A stretch of DNA of 64,000 bases from Acidobacteriota bacterium (GTDB lineage Bacteria > Acidobacteriota > Terriglobia > Terriglobales > SCQP01): positions 18,159-82,158 of the forward strand of contig JAKASR010000017.1 in assembly GCA_021818955.1 (NCBI GenBank), in the 5' to 3' direction. Below, in pieces: positions 1-8,851 of the stretch. The translations under genes and the position numbers were made by a program. How positions within the stretch are numbered: position 1 is the first letter of the stretch; each line of letters opens with the position of its first letter. The notes below the pieces were generated by a model. That model saw only the letters and a program-made list of their open reading frames with translations, ran no database searches and had not been told where the DNA came from.

Positions 1-303
1 AGCCCCTTCTCGCTCGAGCCGGCGGAATTTCAGCGGATGGTCGAGGCGGTGCGCATCGCGGAAAAAGCCCTGGGCCGCCCCGAGTTGGGCGATCGCCAGC
101 GGGAAAGTTCCAGCCGCCGCTTCCGGCGCTCGCTCTTCGTCGTGAAAGACGTACGCGCCGGCGAGCCTTTCACCGCGGATAATGTGCGCTCCATCCGCCC
201 CAACCTCGGCCTGCATCCCCGCCATTTGCCCGAAGTGCTGGGCCAGGCGGCCGCCTGCGATCTGGAAGCCGGCACGCCGCTGGAGTGGAAGCATCTCCGT
301 TGA
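1..303 (+). CDS. Pseudaminic/sialic acid synthase, C-terminal part (cut by window edge)
   Basis: Only the last 100 residues are present; the reading frame is open from base 1. The visible part ends in an SAF-type (antifreeze-like) domain: RRSLFVVKDVRAGE, then NVRSIRPNLGL and a terminal LEAGTPLEW segment, as in PseI/NeuB synthases that condense phosphoenolpyruvate with a 6-carbon amino sugar. The next genes, a pseudaminic-acid-associated methylase and a CMP-sugar synthetase, favour PseI. Legionaminic or sialic acid synthase cannot be excluded because the TIM-barrel half lies outside the window. Confidence 0.8.
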   Translation, partial: SPFSLEPAEFQRMVEAVRIAEKALGRPELGDRQRESSSRRFRRSLFVVKDVRAGEPFTADNVRSIRPNLGLHPRHLPEVLGQAAACDLEAGTPLEWKHLR

Positions 304-337
304 AATCCGTAAACCATTGGTAAGGGGCATTTAACAA

Positions 338-952
338 ATGGCAACCAACAAACAACTGCAAATGTGGCAAGGTGATTTCGGCAAGGCTTATACCGATCGC
401 AACCTTGCCGATGCGCATCAGCGCAGCACCGGCTTCGCCAAAATGCTTTCCGGCTTGCCGCTGCGCGGCGTGCTGGAGGTCGGCTGTAATCGTGGACACA
501 ATCTGGCCGCCATTGCGGAAGTTTTGGGAACGGGTGTTGAGCTGGCCGGGGTCGAGCCGAACCCCTATGCGCTGCAAATTGCCCAGCGGATTCCCGGCAT
601 CCGGGCGGTGTCGGGCAATGCTTACGCGCTTCCTTTTCCCGATGCCGGCTTTGATCTGGTCTTCACCTGTGGCGTGTTGATTCATATTCCTCCGTCGGAT
701 TTGCCCCGGGCAATTGCCGAAATTTATCGGGTTAGCCGGCGCTATATCTTGGCGGTCGAGTATTTTTCGCCCGAAGATACGGCTATCGATTATCGCGGGC
801 ATAAAGACTTGTTATTTAAAGGCGATTTCAAAAAATATTATCAGCAACAGTTTCCTTCCCTGCGGTTAGCCGCCACTGGCGAATTTGCCGACGATGAGCA
901 TGGCTTTGCTCAATCCACTTGGTGGCTGCTCTCCAAGCCGGAATCGGTTTGA
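338..952 (+). CDS. SAM-dependent methylase, pseudaminic-acid-associated type
   Basis: A 204-residue class I methyltransferase. The SAM-binding motif I is VLEVGCNRGHNL (about residues 45-56), followed by an acidic residue at the end of strand 2 (GVEPNP) and a DLVFTCGVLIHIPP segment (about 105-118). Length, the start MATNKQLQMWQGDFGKAYTDRN and the position between a PseI-like synthase and a CMP-sugar synthetase match the small methylases found in pseudaminic acid loci. The acceptor is unknown; by family it may act on the nonulosonic acid or a precursor. ATG at 338 lies 34 bases after the preceding stop. Confidence 0.8.
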   Translation: MATNKQLQMWQGDFGKAYTDRNLADAHQRSTGFAKMLSGLPLRGVLEVGCNRGHNLAAIAEVLGTGVELAGVEPNPYALQIAQRIPGIRAVSGNAYALPFPDAGFDLVFTCGVLIHIPPSDLPRAIAEIYRVSRRYILAVEYFSPEDTAIDYRGHKDLLFKGDFKKYYQQQFPSLRLAATGEFADDEHGFAQSTWWLLSKPESV

Positions 953-1000
953 TCAGTCTGTTTTCAATTTCTTGTTGCTTTTACTTCAATCGGTCGGCGG

Positions 1001-1021
1001 CAGCTTATAGCTTTTAGCTTA
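1001..1021 (+). repeat. Short heptanucleotide tandem repeat abutting a start codon
   Basis: Three degenerate 7-base units (cagctta, tagcttt, tagctta) run directly into the ATG of the cytidylyltransferase gene. Similar 7-base-period tracts occur at 5361-5409, 9904-9945 and 16162-16209, always between genes of the polysaccharide locus. Confidence 0.6.
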
Positions 1022-1737
1022 TGTCCATCGTCGCCATTATTCCCGCGCGCGGCGGCAGCAAGCGCATCCCGCGCAAAAACCTGCGCCCGTTTTGCGGCAA
1101 ACCGATGCTCGCCTGGAGCATCGAAGCGGCGCGCGCGGCGCGTGTCTTCGATAGCATCCTGGTCTCCACGGACGACGAAGAAATTGCCTCGCTGGCCGGG
1201 GCCCATGGCGCGGAAGCTCCCTTCCGCCGTCCGGCGGCGCTCTCCGATGATCACACCCCCACCCTGCCGGTGATTGCCCATGCGCTGGATTGGGTGCGCC
1301 GGAACCGCGGTCCGGTGAGCTTTGCCTGCTGTATCTATGCCACCGCCCCGTTCTTGCAACCGCAATTTTTGCGTCAAGGCTTGCGCCTGCTCGAAAGTCA
1401 TGCCGATGCCGAGTTCGCCTTCAGCGTGACCAGCTACGATTTCACCATCTTTCGTTCGCTCAAGCTCAATTCGGATGGAAGGGTGGCAATGTACTGGCCG
1501 GAAAACGAATTGAAACGCTCGCAGGATTTGCCCGAAGCCTGGCACGATGCCGGGCAATTCTATTGGGGCCGGCCGCAAGCCTTCGCCGCTCATCAAGGAG
1601 TGTTCACGGCGAGTTCCTATCCCGTCATTCTGCCCCGCCATCTGGTGCAGGATATTGATACGCCGGAAGATTGGCAAAGGGCGGAAGCCATGTTCTCAGC
1701 CCTGCGGCAATCTCAACCCGCCGGCCAAAATGCTTGA
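1021..1737 (+). CDS. pseF: CMP-pseudaminic acid synthetase (acylneuraminate cytidylyltransferase family)
   Basis: A 238-residue nucleotidyltransferase that activates a nonulosonic acid with CTP to give the CMP-sugar donor. The N-terminal nucleotide-binding signature IPARGGSKRIPRKNL is complete (about residues 7-21); ILVSTDDEEIA and a C-terminal QDIDTPEDW (about 211-219) are further family marks. Size and context (PseI-like synthase and Pse-type methylase upstream) favour PseF over NeuA. No clear Shine-Dalgarno sequence is visible because a heptamer repeat occupies that place. The 3' end overlaps the next gene by 8 bases. Confidence 0.85.
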   Translation: MSIVAIIPARGGSKRIPRKNLRPFCGKPMLAWSIEAARAARVFDSILVSTDDEEIASLAGAHGAEAPFRRPAALSDDHTPTLPVIAHALDWVRRNRGPVSFACCIYATAPFLQPQFLRQGLRLLESHADAEFAFSVTSYDFTIFRSLKLNSDGRVAMYWPENELKRSQDLPEAWHDAGQFYWGRPQAFAAHQGVFTASSYPVILPRHLVQDIDTPEDWQRAEAMFSALRQSQPAGQNA

Positions 1738-2896
1738 TGGGTTTATCTCCAAAAGCCGCGTTTCTCCAATGGATGCCCCTATAGATATTCTGCTTTTCGT
1801 GGAGGATCCCGGTGCGGCTAATTGCATCATCGGCCTGCCCGGAGCGCTGGCCGAAATCGGCTATTCGGCCCGGCTCTTTTGCCAGGGCCCGGCGGTGGAC
1901 TATTTGCGCTCGCGGCAGGTGGCGGCTTGTGAATTAAGCGTGGAAACCACGGCCGATTCGCTGCTGTCCGTTCTGCGGCCGCGCCTGCTCGCCGTCGGCA
2001 CCGCATCCAATCCCCATAGCCTGGGACTTGCGCTTATTCAGGTCGCGCGCCGGCGCAATATCGCAAGCGTGGCTCTACTCGACTCCGCTTTGAATGCCGG
2101 CTATCGTTTTCGTGGCGAGACTCAAGATCCGCTCTACTATCTGCCGCAATGGCTGCTCTGCCCGGATGAAGCCACCCGCCAGGCCTTCCTGGCGCTGGGC
2201 GTTCGGCCCGATGCCATCCGCCTGATCGGCCACCCGCAATTGGACCGTGTCCTGGCGCGTCGCCGGGAACTCTCCGGGCTTGATCGTGGCGCCTTGCGCC
2301 GCGAATTTTTCCCCGGCCTCGAGGCGGGTCGGCGAGTGGGCGTCTTTGTTGCCGAGCCTTCTTATGGTCCGGGAGCCATTCCCTATCGCAAAACCGGAGA
2401 TTACACCCTGCATGGCCGGGGCGCGGCGGCCGGCCGTAGCGAAATCGTCATCGAAGAATTTCTTGACGCCGCCCGCTTGCGGGACGATCTCTATCTCGTG
2501 CTCCGTCTCCATCCCAAGCAAGATCCGCGCGAGTTGGCGGCGTATCTGCCGGAATTCGACCAGCTCAGCCGGAAAGAGCCTCCCTTGGATCTGATCTGGG
2601 CCGCCGATTTTGCCGCCGGCCTCACCAGTATGCTGCTCTATGAGGCCGCCGCCCTGGGCGTGCCCACGCTTTCGATCGTGCCCCGGCCGATGGAGCAAAG
2701 TTGGCTGCCTTCCGTCGAGCGGGGCTGGACGCCGGTGGTCTGGGAACGCCTTCAATTGCGCGCGCGCCTGGCGGCGTTAGTCGCCCTGGCCGTGAATGCC
2801 TCTGCTCGCCCCTTGCGGCTCGAAGCCGCAGGCGCGATCCAGTCGATGGCGGCTTTTTTTCATGAGTTGTTGGCGGGGAAACCGGTTTATGCCTGA
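1730..2896 (+). CDS. GT-B-like surface carbohydrate protein
   Basis: 388 residues if ATG 1730 is used; ATG 1769 (MDAPIDILLFVEDPGAAN) is an equally good start. It looks like a two-domain Rossmann (GT-B) protein: an N-terminal DILLFVEDPGAANCIIGLP segment, a central LIGHPQLDRVL, VFVAEPSYGPG and LVLRLHPKQDP, and a C-terminal TSMLLYEAAALGVPTLS typical of the donor side of polysialyl/CDP-glycerol-type transferases. Placement in the pseudaminic acid block suggests a transferase or nucleotide-sugar hydrolase. It lacks the usual N-terminal signature of the PseG hydrolase, so I do not name it PseG. It overlaps both neighbours. Confidence 0.55.
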   Translation: MLDGFISKSRVSPMDAPIDILLFVEDPGAANCIIGLPGALAEIGYSARLFCQGPAVDYLRSRQVAACELSVETTADSLLSVLRPRLLAVGTASNPHSLGLALIQVARRRNIASVALLDSALNAGYRFRGETQDPLYYLPQWLLCPDEATRQAFLALGVRPDAIRLIGHPQLDRVLARRRELSGLDRGALRREFFPGLEAGRRVGVFVAEPSYGPGAIPYRKTGDYTLHGRGAAAGRSEIVIEEFLDAARLRDDLYLVLRLHPKQDPRELAAYLPEFDQLSRKEPPLDLIWAADFAAGLTSMLLYEAAALGVPTLSIVPRPMEQSWLPSVERGWTPVVWERLQLRARLAALVALAVNASARPLRLEAAGAIQSMAAFFHELLAGKPVYA

Positions 2897-3932
2897 ACCT
2901 CGCCTGCGTGCCGCCATCATCGGCTGCGGGCGCATCGGCGCCGGCCAGCTCGGCGTCCGCCGGCGCCATCGGCAGTCGCCCTCTAAGCCGGCGGTGGATT
3001 CGCATGCCGCCGTGCTCTGCCGCTCTCCGCGCGTGCAAGTAATCGCCCTGGCCGATAATGACCCGCTTCGGCTGCGTGCCGCCCGGAGCCGCTGGCGCGT
3101 CCAGCGCGGCTATGCCGATTATCGCCGCCTGCTGGCGGAAGTCCCGCTCGACCTGCTCAGCATTTGCACTCCCAACCCGACCCATGCCGAGGTTCTGCTG
3201 GCCGCCATTCACGCCGGCGTCAAAACCATCTGGATGGAAAAACCGCTCGCGTCCAGCAGCCGCGAAGCGCGACGCATCCTTGCCGCCGCCGAGCGGGCGC
3301 AAACCCGCATCCTGCTGAACTACTCCCGCCGCTTCAGCCGTACTTATGCTGATCTGCGGCAACGCCTCCAGCGCGGCCTCATCGGCCCCATCGTCGCCGT
3401 CGAAGGGCATTATATGCGCGGCCTCGCCAACAACGGCAGTCATCTGCTCGACCTCTGCCGCTTTCTGTTTGGCGAAATCGCCGCCGTTCGAGGCGTTGAT
3501 AGCCTCCATGAAACCGAGCCCGATGCTTCGCTCGATGCCTTCCTGCTTACCTGTTCCGGTATCCCCATTTACCTTCGCGCCTTGCCCCGCCATTACGATT
3601 TCTTCGAACTGCGTATCTTTGGCGAGCGCGGGCAGGTTGACTTGGTTCAACGTGGCGCCGAGCCTCATCTTTATCGCCGCATTCCCAGCCGCGAATGCGT
3701 CACCGGCTACGATCTGCGGCCCCGGCCCTGGCGAGGTCCGCGCGGGCTGGCGGATGCCTGGCCGCGCGCGCTGGCGAATTTACTCGCCGTGCATCGCCGC
3801 TCTGCCCCGCCGCTATGCTCCGCCTGGGACGGCTGGCAGGCGCTGCGCCTGGTCGAAATGATTCGCCGCTCCGCCCAAAATCGCTCTCGATCCCTTCCCT
3901 TGACCTCCGCGGAGGCTGCATGCCGCCATTAG
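2889..3932 (+). CDS. Gfo/Idh/MocA-family oxidoreductase
   Basis: A 347-residue NAD(P)-dependent sugar oxidoreductase. The dinucleotide fold begins with AAIIGCGRIGAGQLG (residues 7-21); the family motif EKPLA (WMEKPLASS) follows at about residue 116-124, then the YSRRFSRTY segment. It most likely oxidises or reduces a nucleotide-activated sugar together with the aminotransferase that follows. The chosen ATG 2889 overlaps the previous stop by 8 bases. The 3' end overlaps the next gene by 13 bases, which implies translational coupling. Substrate is not deducible. Confidence 0.85.
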   Translation: MPEPRLRAAIIGCGRIGAGQLGVRRRHRQSPSKPAVDSHAAVLCRSPRVQVIALADNDPLRLRAARSRWRVQRGYADYRRLLAEVPLDLLSICTPNPTHAEVLLAAIHAGVKTIWMEKPLASSSREARRILAAAERAQTRILLNYSRRFSRTYADLRQRLQRGLIGPIVAVEGHYMRGLANNGSHLLDLCRFLFGEIAAVRGVDSLHETEPDASLDAFLLTCSGIPIYLRALPRHYDFFELRIFGERGQVDLVQRGAEPHLYRRIPSRECVTGYDLRPRPWRGPRGLADAWPRALANLLAVHRRSAPPLCSAWDGWQALRLVEMIRRSAQNRSRSLPLTSAEAACRH

Positions 3933-5224
3933 CCCTGTTCGGGGGCGCGCCCCTGCGCTCCCTGCCCTTTCCTCAGTGCAATACCATCGGCGCAGAAGAA
4001 AAACGCGCCGTCATGGCCGTGCTCGATTCCGGCGTGCTCTCGAAATTCCTCGGCGTCTGGCATTCCGATTTCTACGGCGGTCCGCGTGTCCGCGAAGCCG
4101 AGCGCCTCTATGCCGAACGCTTCCAGGCCCGTTACGCCGTCACGGTCAACTCCGCCACCACCGCCCTGCAGGTGGCCCTGGCCGCAACGGGCATCGAGCC
4201 GGGGGATGAAGTCATCGTCTCGCCTTATACCATGTCGGCTTCGGCTTCCGTCATCCTGATGCAGCAGGCTATCCCGGTCTTTGCCGATGTCGAGCCGGAT
4301 TATTTCTGCCTCGACCCTGTGAGCATTCGGCGTTGCATCACCCCCCAGACCCGGGCCATCTTGGTGCCGCATATCTTCGGTCTGCCCGCTGATATGGCGG
4401 AAATCCTGACCATCGCTCGCGAGCATCATCTCCGTGTCATTGAAGATGCGGCTCAGTCGATCGGCGCCACCTGGCGGGGGCGATTCGCCGGCGTGCTGGG
4501 CGATGCCGGCGTGCTCAGCCTCAATTACCATAAGATCATTCATTCCGGCGAGGGCGGCATTCTGTTGACCCAAAATGAGCCAATCGCCAAACGGGCGCAG
4601 TTGGCCCGCAATCACGGCGAAGTTGTCGTGGATGATTGGCCGGATTGGCCGGAGATTTCCAATACCCTCGGCTCCAATTTCCGCATGACTGAAATCGAAG
4701 CGGCGATTGCCGCGGCCCAGCTTGCCAAGCTCGATTTCTTGCTGGAACATCGCCGCCGCCTCGCCGCTCGCCTGACTCAACGGCTGTCGGGGGTGCCCGC
4801 TCTCCAGCCGCCGGCCATCCGGCCCGATTGCACCCATTCCTGGTATGTTTACGCCCTGCGCTTTTTCCCGGAAATCGCTGGCGTGCCGCGCGAGCTGTTC
4901 TGCCAGGCGCTCGCCGCTGAAGGCATCCCTTGCGGCCAGGGCTATGTCAAGCCGCTCTATTTGCAGCGGTTGTATCAGCAGCGCATCGCCTATGGCAAAT
5001 CTGGCGCCCCCTGGACCAGCAATCATTACCGCGGCCAGGTCAGTTATGAGCGCGGCATTTGTCCGGTCACCGAAAATTTGCATTTTTCCGAGTTGATTGC
5101 TGGAGACTACTGCGCTTACCCGCTGACCGAGCGTGATGTGGACGATATCGCGGATGGCTTCTTGAAGGTCGTCGAAGCCTTGCCCCAATTGCGCGGCCGC
5201 GCTCTCCATGCTGTTGGCTCTTAG
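3920..5224 (+). CDS. DegT/DnrJ/EryC1/StrS aminotransferase
   Basis: A 434-residue PLP-dependent sugar aminotransferase that would aminate a keto sugar, probably the product of the adjacent Gfo/Idh enzyme. Visible marks are NSATTALQVALAATG (PLP phosphate region), the PLP-ring aspartate in VIEDAAQSIGA and the Schiff-base lysine in LNYHKIIHSGEGG. ATG 3920 is preceded by GGAGG at 3911-3915, which decides the start over longer upstream reading. It overlaps the end of the oxidoreductase gene. At 434 residues it is longer than the roughly 370-400 typical for the family; the extra part is C-terminal (around YLQRLYQQRIAYGKSG). Confidence 0.85.
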   Translation: MPPLALFGGAPLRSLPFPQCNTIGAEEKRAVMAVLDSGVLSKFLGVWHSDFYGGPRVREAERLYAERFQARYAVTVNSATTALQVALAATGIEPGDEVIVSPYTMSASASVILMQQAIPVFADVEPDYFCLDPVSIRRCITPQTRAILVPHIFGLPADMAEILTIAREHHLRVIEDAAQSIGATWRGRFAGVLGDAGVLSLNYHKIIHSGEGGILLTQNEPIAKRAQLARNHGEVVVDDWPDWPEISNTLGSNFRMTEIEAAIAAAQLAKLDFLLEHRRRLAARLTQRLSGVPALQPPAIRPDCTHSWYVYALRFFPEIAGVPRELFCQALAAEGIPCGQGYVKPLYLQRLYQQRIAYGKSGAPWTSNHYRGQVSYERGICPVTENLHFSELIAGDYCAYPLTERDVDDIADGFLKVVEALPQLRGRALHAVGS

Positions 5225-5360
5225 CCGTCGTCTTCTGGTTACTCGGGTGCCTACCCCGGCGGGTTCGTCGATCCGCCCATTCTTTGATAAATAAATCGCC
5301 CGGTCTGGTGGATTTCCGCGGTCGCGCCCTCCCTGCCGTTTGAAAAGCTGCTTTTTCCTT

Positions 5361-5409
5361 TAGCTGGTAGCTGAAAGATGATGGCTGTTGGTTGATAGCT
5401 TAAAGATCT
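5361..5409 (+). repeat. Degenerate heptanucleotide tandem repeat
   Basis: Seven consecutive 7-base units with a loose tagctga-like consensus (first two: tagctgg, tagctga) fill the gap upstream of the flippase gene. They end 23 bases before its ATG. Confidence 0.6.
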
Positions 5410-5432
5410 TTGACGGCAACCGATCACGTCTA

Positions 5433-6914
5433 ATGGCCACCCAAACCACCGCCGCGCCCGTTGTCGAACGGCGCCTCTTTTGGGGCTTGAAATGGACTGG
5501 CAGCCAGATCGGCTGGCAGCTTTTAACCAAGCTCGTCCGCGCTCTGGTGCTGCCCAAGTTTCTCAGTCCGGCGGCGTACGGTTTATATGCCAGTCTGCGT
5601 CTGCCGCTTTCCTATAAAAATTACACCGATATCGGCGTTCGCTATCAACTCATCAAGCAATTGCCGCAAGTGCGCTCCCAACAGGGCGCGGCGGCGTTTG
5701 AGTCCGTTGCCTCCACCGGCGGCGCCTGGATGATGTTGACCGCGGTCGCCTATAGCCTGGTGCTCTTCGTGCTGGCCTTGCGCCAGCGCGGTCCGCATGC
5801 CTGGTTCTATCGCCCCGGTTTCGAAATTCTCGGCTTCGTTCTCTTATTCTCCAAGCTGGAGGATTTTCTCGGCATCCGCGCCAATTCGCTCGAGGATTTT
5901 CGCCAGTCCGGCGTAGCCGGCATGTGGCGCGATACCGCCGGCTTGGTCGCGTCCATTGTTTTGGTGATCCTGATGGGCCCTATAGGGCCGGTCGTCGGCA
6001 TCTGCGTCGGCGAAGCGCTCTGCGTTTATTACTATCTGCGCCGCGGCAGCCTGCGCTGGCTGCGGCTCCAATTGAGCGGCTTGGGCGGAATTTTGCGCGG
6101 TAGCATTCCGCTGTTCGCCATCGCCCTGCTCGATACCGCGCTCCTCACCCTCGACCAGCTTTTCGTTTTGGCCTTCCTCTCCAAGGCCCAGTTCGGCATC
6201 TATGCTTTGGGTGGCTTTGTCGCCACCATCCTGCTGGCGATCTCCGGCGTGTTTCTCATCATCCAACCCCGGCTGATGCGCCTGGAAGCGGAATCCCGGC
6301 CGCGGGAATCGCGGGAGGTCATGGAAGCGGCCTTGCTTCTGTATCTGCTCCTTGCGGTGCTGGCCATTGTCGCTACCGTCCCCGCCATCAGTCTGGGCGT
6401 GCTGCTCTACTTGCCCAAGTACCGGTTGGGCATCCCCGTCTATGCCCTCTTCAGCGCGCTGGCCATCTTGCGCGGCAGCGGCATCCTGCTGCGTCCTTTT
6501 TTCATCGCCCGCAATCAGGAAGCCCCTTTCCTGCGCATTGAAGTCTCCGGCGTGGGTGTCGCGCTTTTGCTGAATGGCTTGGCTTGGTGGATGGGCGCCG
6601 GCCTGGCCGGTTACTGCCTGGCCTCGCTCGGCACTTATGCCGTCACCATGGCCCTCATGCTGTTCGCTTTTGAGCGGCAGCGTCTCGCCGCCTGCCGCCG
6701 CGGTAAATATCTGTTTACCGTGCTGGGCTTGGGCATCGTCGCCGCTTTTTATTTCGCGCTTCGCCGCGCTTTCCTTCCCGGCATTCTGCTCGCGGATATC
6801 GCTCGCTTGCTGCTGCCGGCCGGCATCGCATTGCTGCTGCTCTTATCTGCGGCCTGGCTCTATCGCGCGCAAATTCAGTCCGCTTACCGTCTCTTTATGC
6901 GGGAGGCTGTATAG
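5433..6914 (+). CDS. Wzx-type polysaccharide flippase (MOP superfamily)
   Basis: A 493-residue polytopic membrane protein with about 12-14 hydrophobic segments. Examples are WMMLTAVAYSLVLFVLAL near residue 97, a pair around FGIYALGGFVATILLAISGVFLII, and a C-terminal cluster ending in LLLPAGIALLLLLSAAWLY. Charged loops between segments and locus context indicate translocation of lipid-linked sugar units across the inner membrane. ATG 5433 (MATQTTAAP) is preferred to the upstream ATG at 5388, which sits inside a heptamer repeat. The next gene starts right after the stop. Confidence 0.75.
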   Translation: MATQTTAAPVVERRLFWGLKWTGSQIGWQLLTKLVRALVLPKFLSPAAYGLYASLRLPLSYKNYTDIGVRYQLIKQLPQVRSQQGAAAFESVASTGGAWMMLTAVAYSLVLFVLALRQRGPHAWFYRPGFEILGFVLLFSKLEDFLGIRANSLEDFRQSGVAGMWRDTAGLVASIVLVILMGPIGPVVGICVGEALCVYYYLRRGSLRWLRLQLSGLGGILRGSIPLFAIALLDTALLTLDQLFVLAFLSKAQFGIYALGGFVATILLAISGVFLIIQPRLMRLEAESRPRESREVMEAALLLYLLLAVLAIVATVPAISLGVLLYLPKYRLGIPVYALFSALAILRGSGILLRPFFIARNQEAPFLRIEVSGVGVALLLNGLAWWMGAGLAGYCLASLGTYAVTMALMLFAFERQRLAACRRGKYLFTVLGLGIVAAFYFALRRAFLPGILLADIARLLLPAGIALLLLLSAAWLYRAQIQSAYRLFMREAV

Positions 6915-8807
6915 ATGATGCAGGTTTCACCGGCGCCCCATCCGGCCCACGTGTTTCAAATCACGCTCAACTTGCGCGAGGCGGCGGCCGTTCTGGAGCA
7001 GGGCTTCGCCCAGGGGATTTCAGCCGAGGGGTCCCGTCTGGAAGTGCAGTCTAAGTTCGATCTGGGCCCTATGACTTTCTACGTGGCTGGACGTTTCTAT
7101 TCCTGGAATCGACCGGGGGAATTCCAAGCCTGGTTACAACGATTTTCGTCCGATAAAATTGCGGAATGGGCTCGCGAAGCTGACGGCGATTTCATGCTTA
7201 TCGCCTGGGAACGCGACCGGCAGCGGGCCGTCCTGATAAGCGACCGCAACGGCGCCAATCGCGTTTATTACACCCGCGACCGCGATTCCGTTTCCTTTTC
7301 TAATTCCTTATTCGATATCGCCCGGCTCGCCGCCGCTCCGCATATCGACCCTTTCACCGCTTTTACCCTTCTGGTCTCCTTTTATGGCCTCGATCCTTAT
7401 ACCCTTATCGAATCGGTCCAATGTACCGCGCCGGGTGAAATCGTCGCTTTGGGCTTGGAAAATACCGCGGTCGCCTCTTACTATCTCCCGGTAAGCATTG
7501 AATCGGAATATTTTTCGACGCTCAAGGAATCGGTCCAGGCGCTTGGTCATTCTTTTAACTGGGTCTTCCAAAAGCGCGTCAGCGAATCGCGTACGCCCTG
7601 CGTCTTGCTCTCCGGCGGCATAGATTCGGTGGCCATGTTGCGGTATGTATCGGAATTCGCCTCTGGACGCGTTCATTCCCTCACCTTTTCGGTGCGGGGC
7701 CAGGCGGTTACCGAGCATCAGCCCGCGCGGCTCGCCGCCGCCCACTTTAATAGCCGGCATCATGAGTTGATCGTTGAGCCGGCTGATGCGGCGGCGCTCT
7801 ATTTGCAATGTTTTGAGCAGCGCTCCACTCCGAATGTCGCCACCATGCTGGCCTTGGCGCATCATAATTTTCTGTGCGCTACCGGCCTCCCTTACGACGT
7901 CTATTCCGGGGAGGATACCCGGCTTCATACTCCCGATTTCGACCTGCCCAAGGAACTGGGCATTCGCTTGAATTTGTTGCGGAATCCGTCGCCGGCTTCC
8001 CTGCGTCTCCGTTCCCTGCTGGCCCGCATCCTGGAAGCCTGGCCGGTATATCCTAAAAATTACCTGAAATATTGGGCGCATGCGTTCCAGCCGCCCGTGT
8101 CTCGAGATCTTTTTGCGCTGCAATGCCTCTCCAAATTGGGAGGGCCTTCCGGTTATTCGCTCGCCTCCAGCCCCTGGCTTGATAAGTTCGTGCGCGAGCT
8201 TCCGCCGATTGCGCCGGACGATAATCTGCAGACGATATTCAAAAAGCATATCGCCGCGGGTTATCGCCTTCAGTACACCGACAACATGATCGAAAGCATG
8301 TTGGCGATAAATCGTCCGCAAACCGCCCTCCAAATGCCTTTTTATGATTGGGAAACCGTGGCGGTGGCCAATCGTATTCCCTATCGCATCGGAAAAAAAG
8401 GCGTCTTCACCCTGCGCACCTGGTCGAAATTTCCCCTGGTCAACAAACGCGTGCTCCGCCAATGCCTCGAAGGCTCGGTGCCGAAATCGATTCTCTATCG
8501 CCGAAAAGCCACCGCCGGCGCCCTGGACGTATTCATTACGCCGCGCCTGTTGCGCCTGCTTGACCTTATCCTGTCGCATTGGCTGCCGGACCTCCTGCTT
8601 GGTTTGAATGATGAAGTGGCTGGCCTGGTCCGGGCTTATTTGAACGATTTTCGCCGTGCGCCTTCGCTGAACGCCGCGGGACAGCGCACCGTTTATGCGG
8701 TGCTCAATATTTGTCACATGGCGGTTTTAAATCAGGTCTGTATCGATCGCGGCTTTAATCTGGATGAGCAAATGCGTCGCCTCTACGAAATGTCGGCTCA
8801 TGCCTAG
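6915..8807 (+). CDS. Asparagine-synthetase-like protein without the glutaminase cysteine
   Basis: 630 residues with the two-domain layout of class B asparagine synthetases: a degenerate N-terminal Ntn-glutaminase-like domain (about 1-190) and an ATP-pyrophosphatase synthetase domain with the P-loop LLSGGIDSVAML (about residues 231-242). The protein starts MMQVSP, not MCG, so the catalytic Cys of the amidotransferase half is absent and glutamine cannot be hydrolysed in the usual way. The enzyme may use free ammonia or another amine, as beta-lactam-synthetase-like relatives do. The first ATG follows the preceding stop with no gap. Role inferred: amidation or aminoacylation of a sugar acid in the polysaccharide. 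Confidence 0.75.
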   Translation: MMQVSPAPHPAHVFQITLNLREAAAVLEQGFAQGISAEGSRLEVQSKFDLGPMTFYVAGRFYSWNRPGEFQAWLQRFSSDKIAEWAREADGDFMLIAWERDRQRAVLISDRNGANRVYYTRDRDSVSFSNSLFDIARLAAAPHIDPFTAFTLLVSFYGLDPYTLIESVQCTAPGEIVALGLENTAVASYYLPVSIESEYFSTLKESVQALGHSFNWVFQKRVSESRTPCVLLSGGIDSVAMLRYVSEFASGRVHSLTFSVRGQAVTEHQPARLAAAHFNSRHHELIVEPADAAALYLQCFEQRSTPNVATMLALAHHNFLCATGLPYDVYSGEDTRLHTPDFDLPKELGIRLNLLRNPSPASLRLRSLLARILEAWPVYPKNYLKYWAHAFQPPVSRDLFALQCLSKLGGPSGYSLASSPWLDKFVRELPPIAPDDNLQTIFKKHIAAGYRLQYTDNMIESMLAINRPQTALQMPFYDWETVAVANRIPYRIGKKGVFTLRTWSKFPLVNKRVLRQCLEGSVPKSILYRRKATAGALDVFITPRLLRLLDLILSHWLPDLLLGLNDEVAGLVRAYLNDFRRAPSLNAAGQRTVYAVLNICHMAVLNQVCIDRGFNLDEQMRRLYEMSAHA

Positions 8808-8851
8808 CCGCTTGCTGTTTTTTATGGGTTCGAATTGGATGTTGGCTGCTC

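Noticed and set aside
1547..1729. N-terminal extension of the GT-B-like gene inside pseF
   Set aside because: The added residues lie in the cytidylyltransferase coding region and do not look like a protein domain; ATG 1730 or 1769 is better.
3929..5209. 426-residue open frame on the minus strand
   Set aside because: It is antisense to the DegT aminotransferase, whose motifs and ribosome binding site are clear. High G+C keeps the opposite strand open.
7308..8717. 469-residue minus-strand frame
   Set aside because: Fully inside the asparagine-synthetase-like gene, rich in Arg/Gln/Gly and without any domain pattern.
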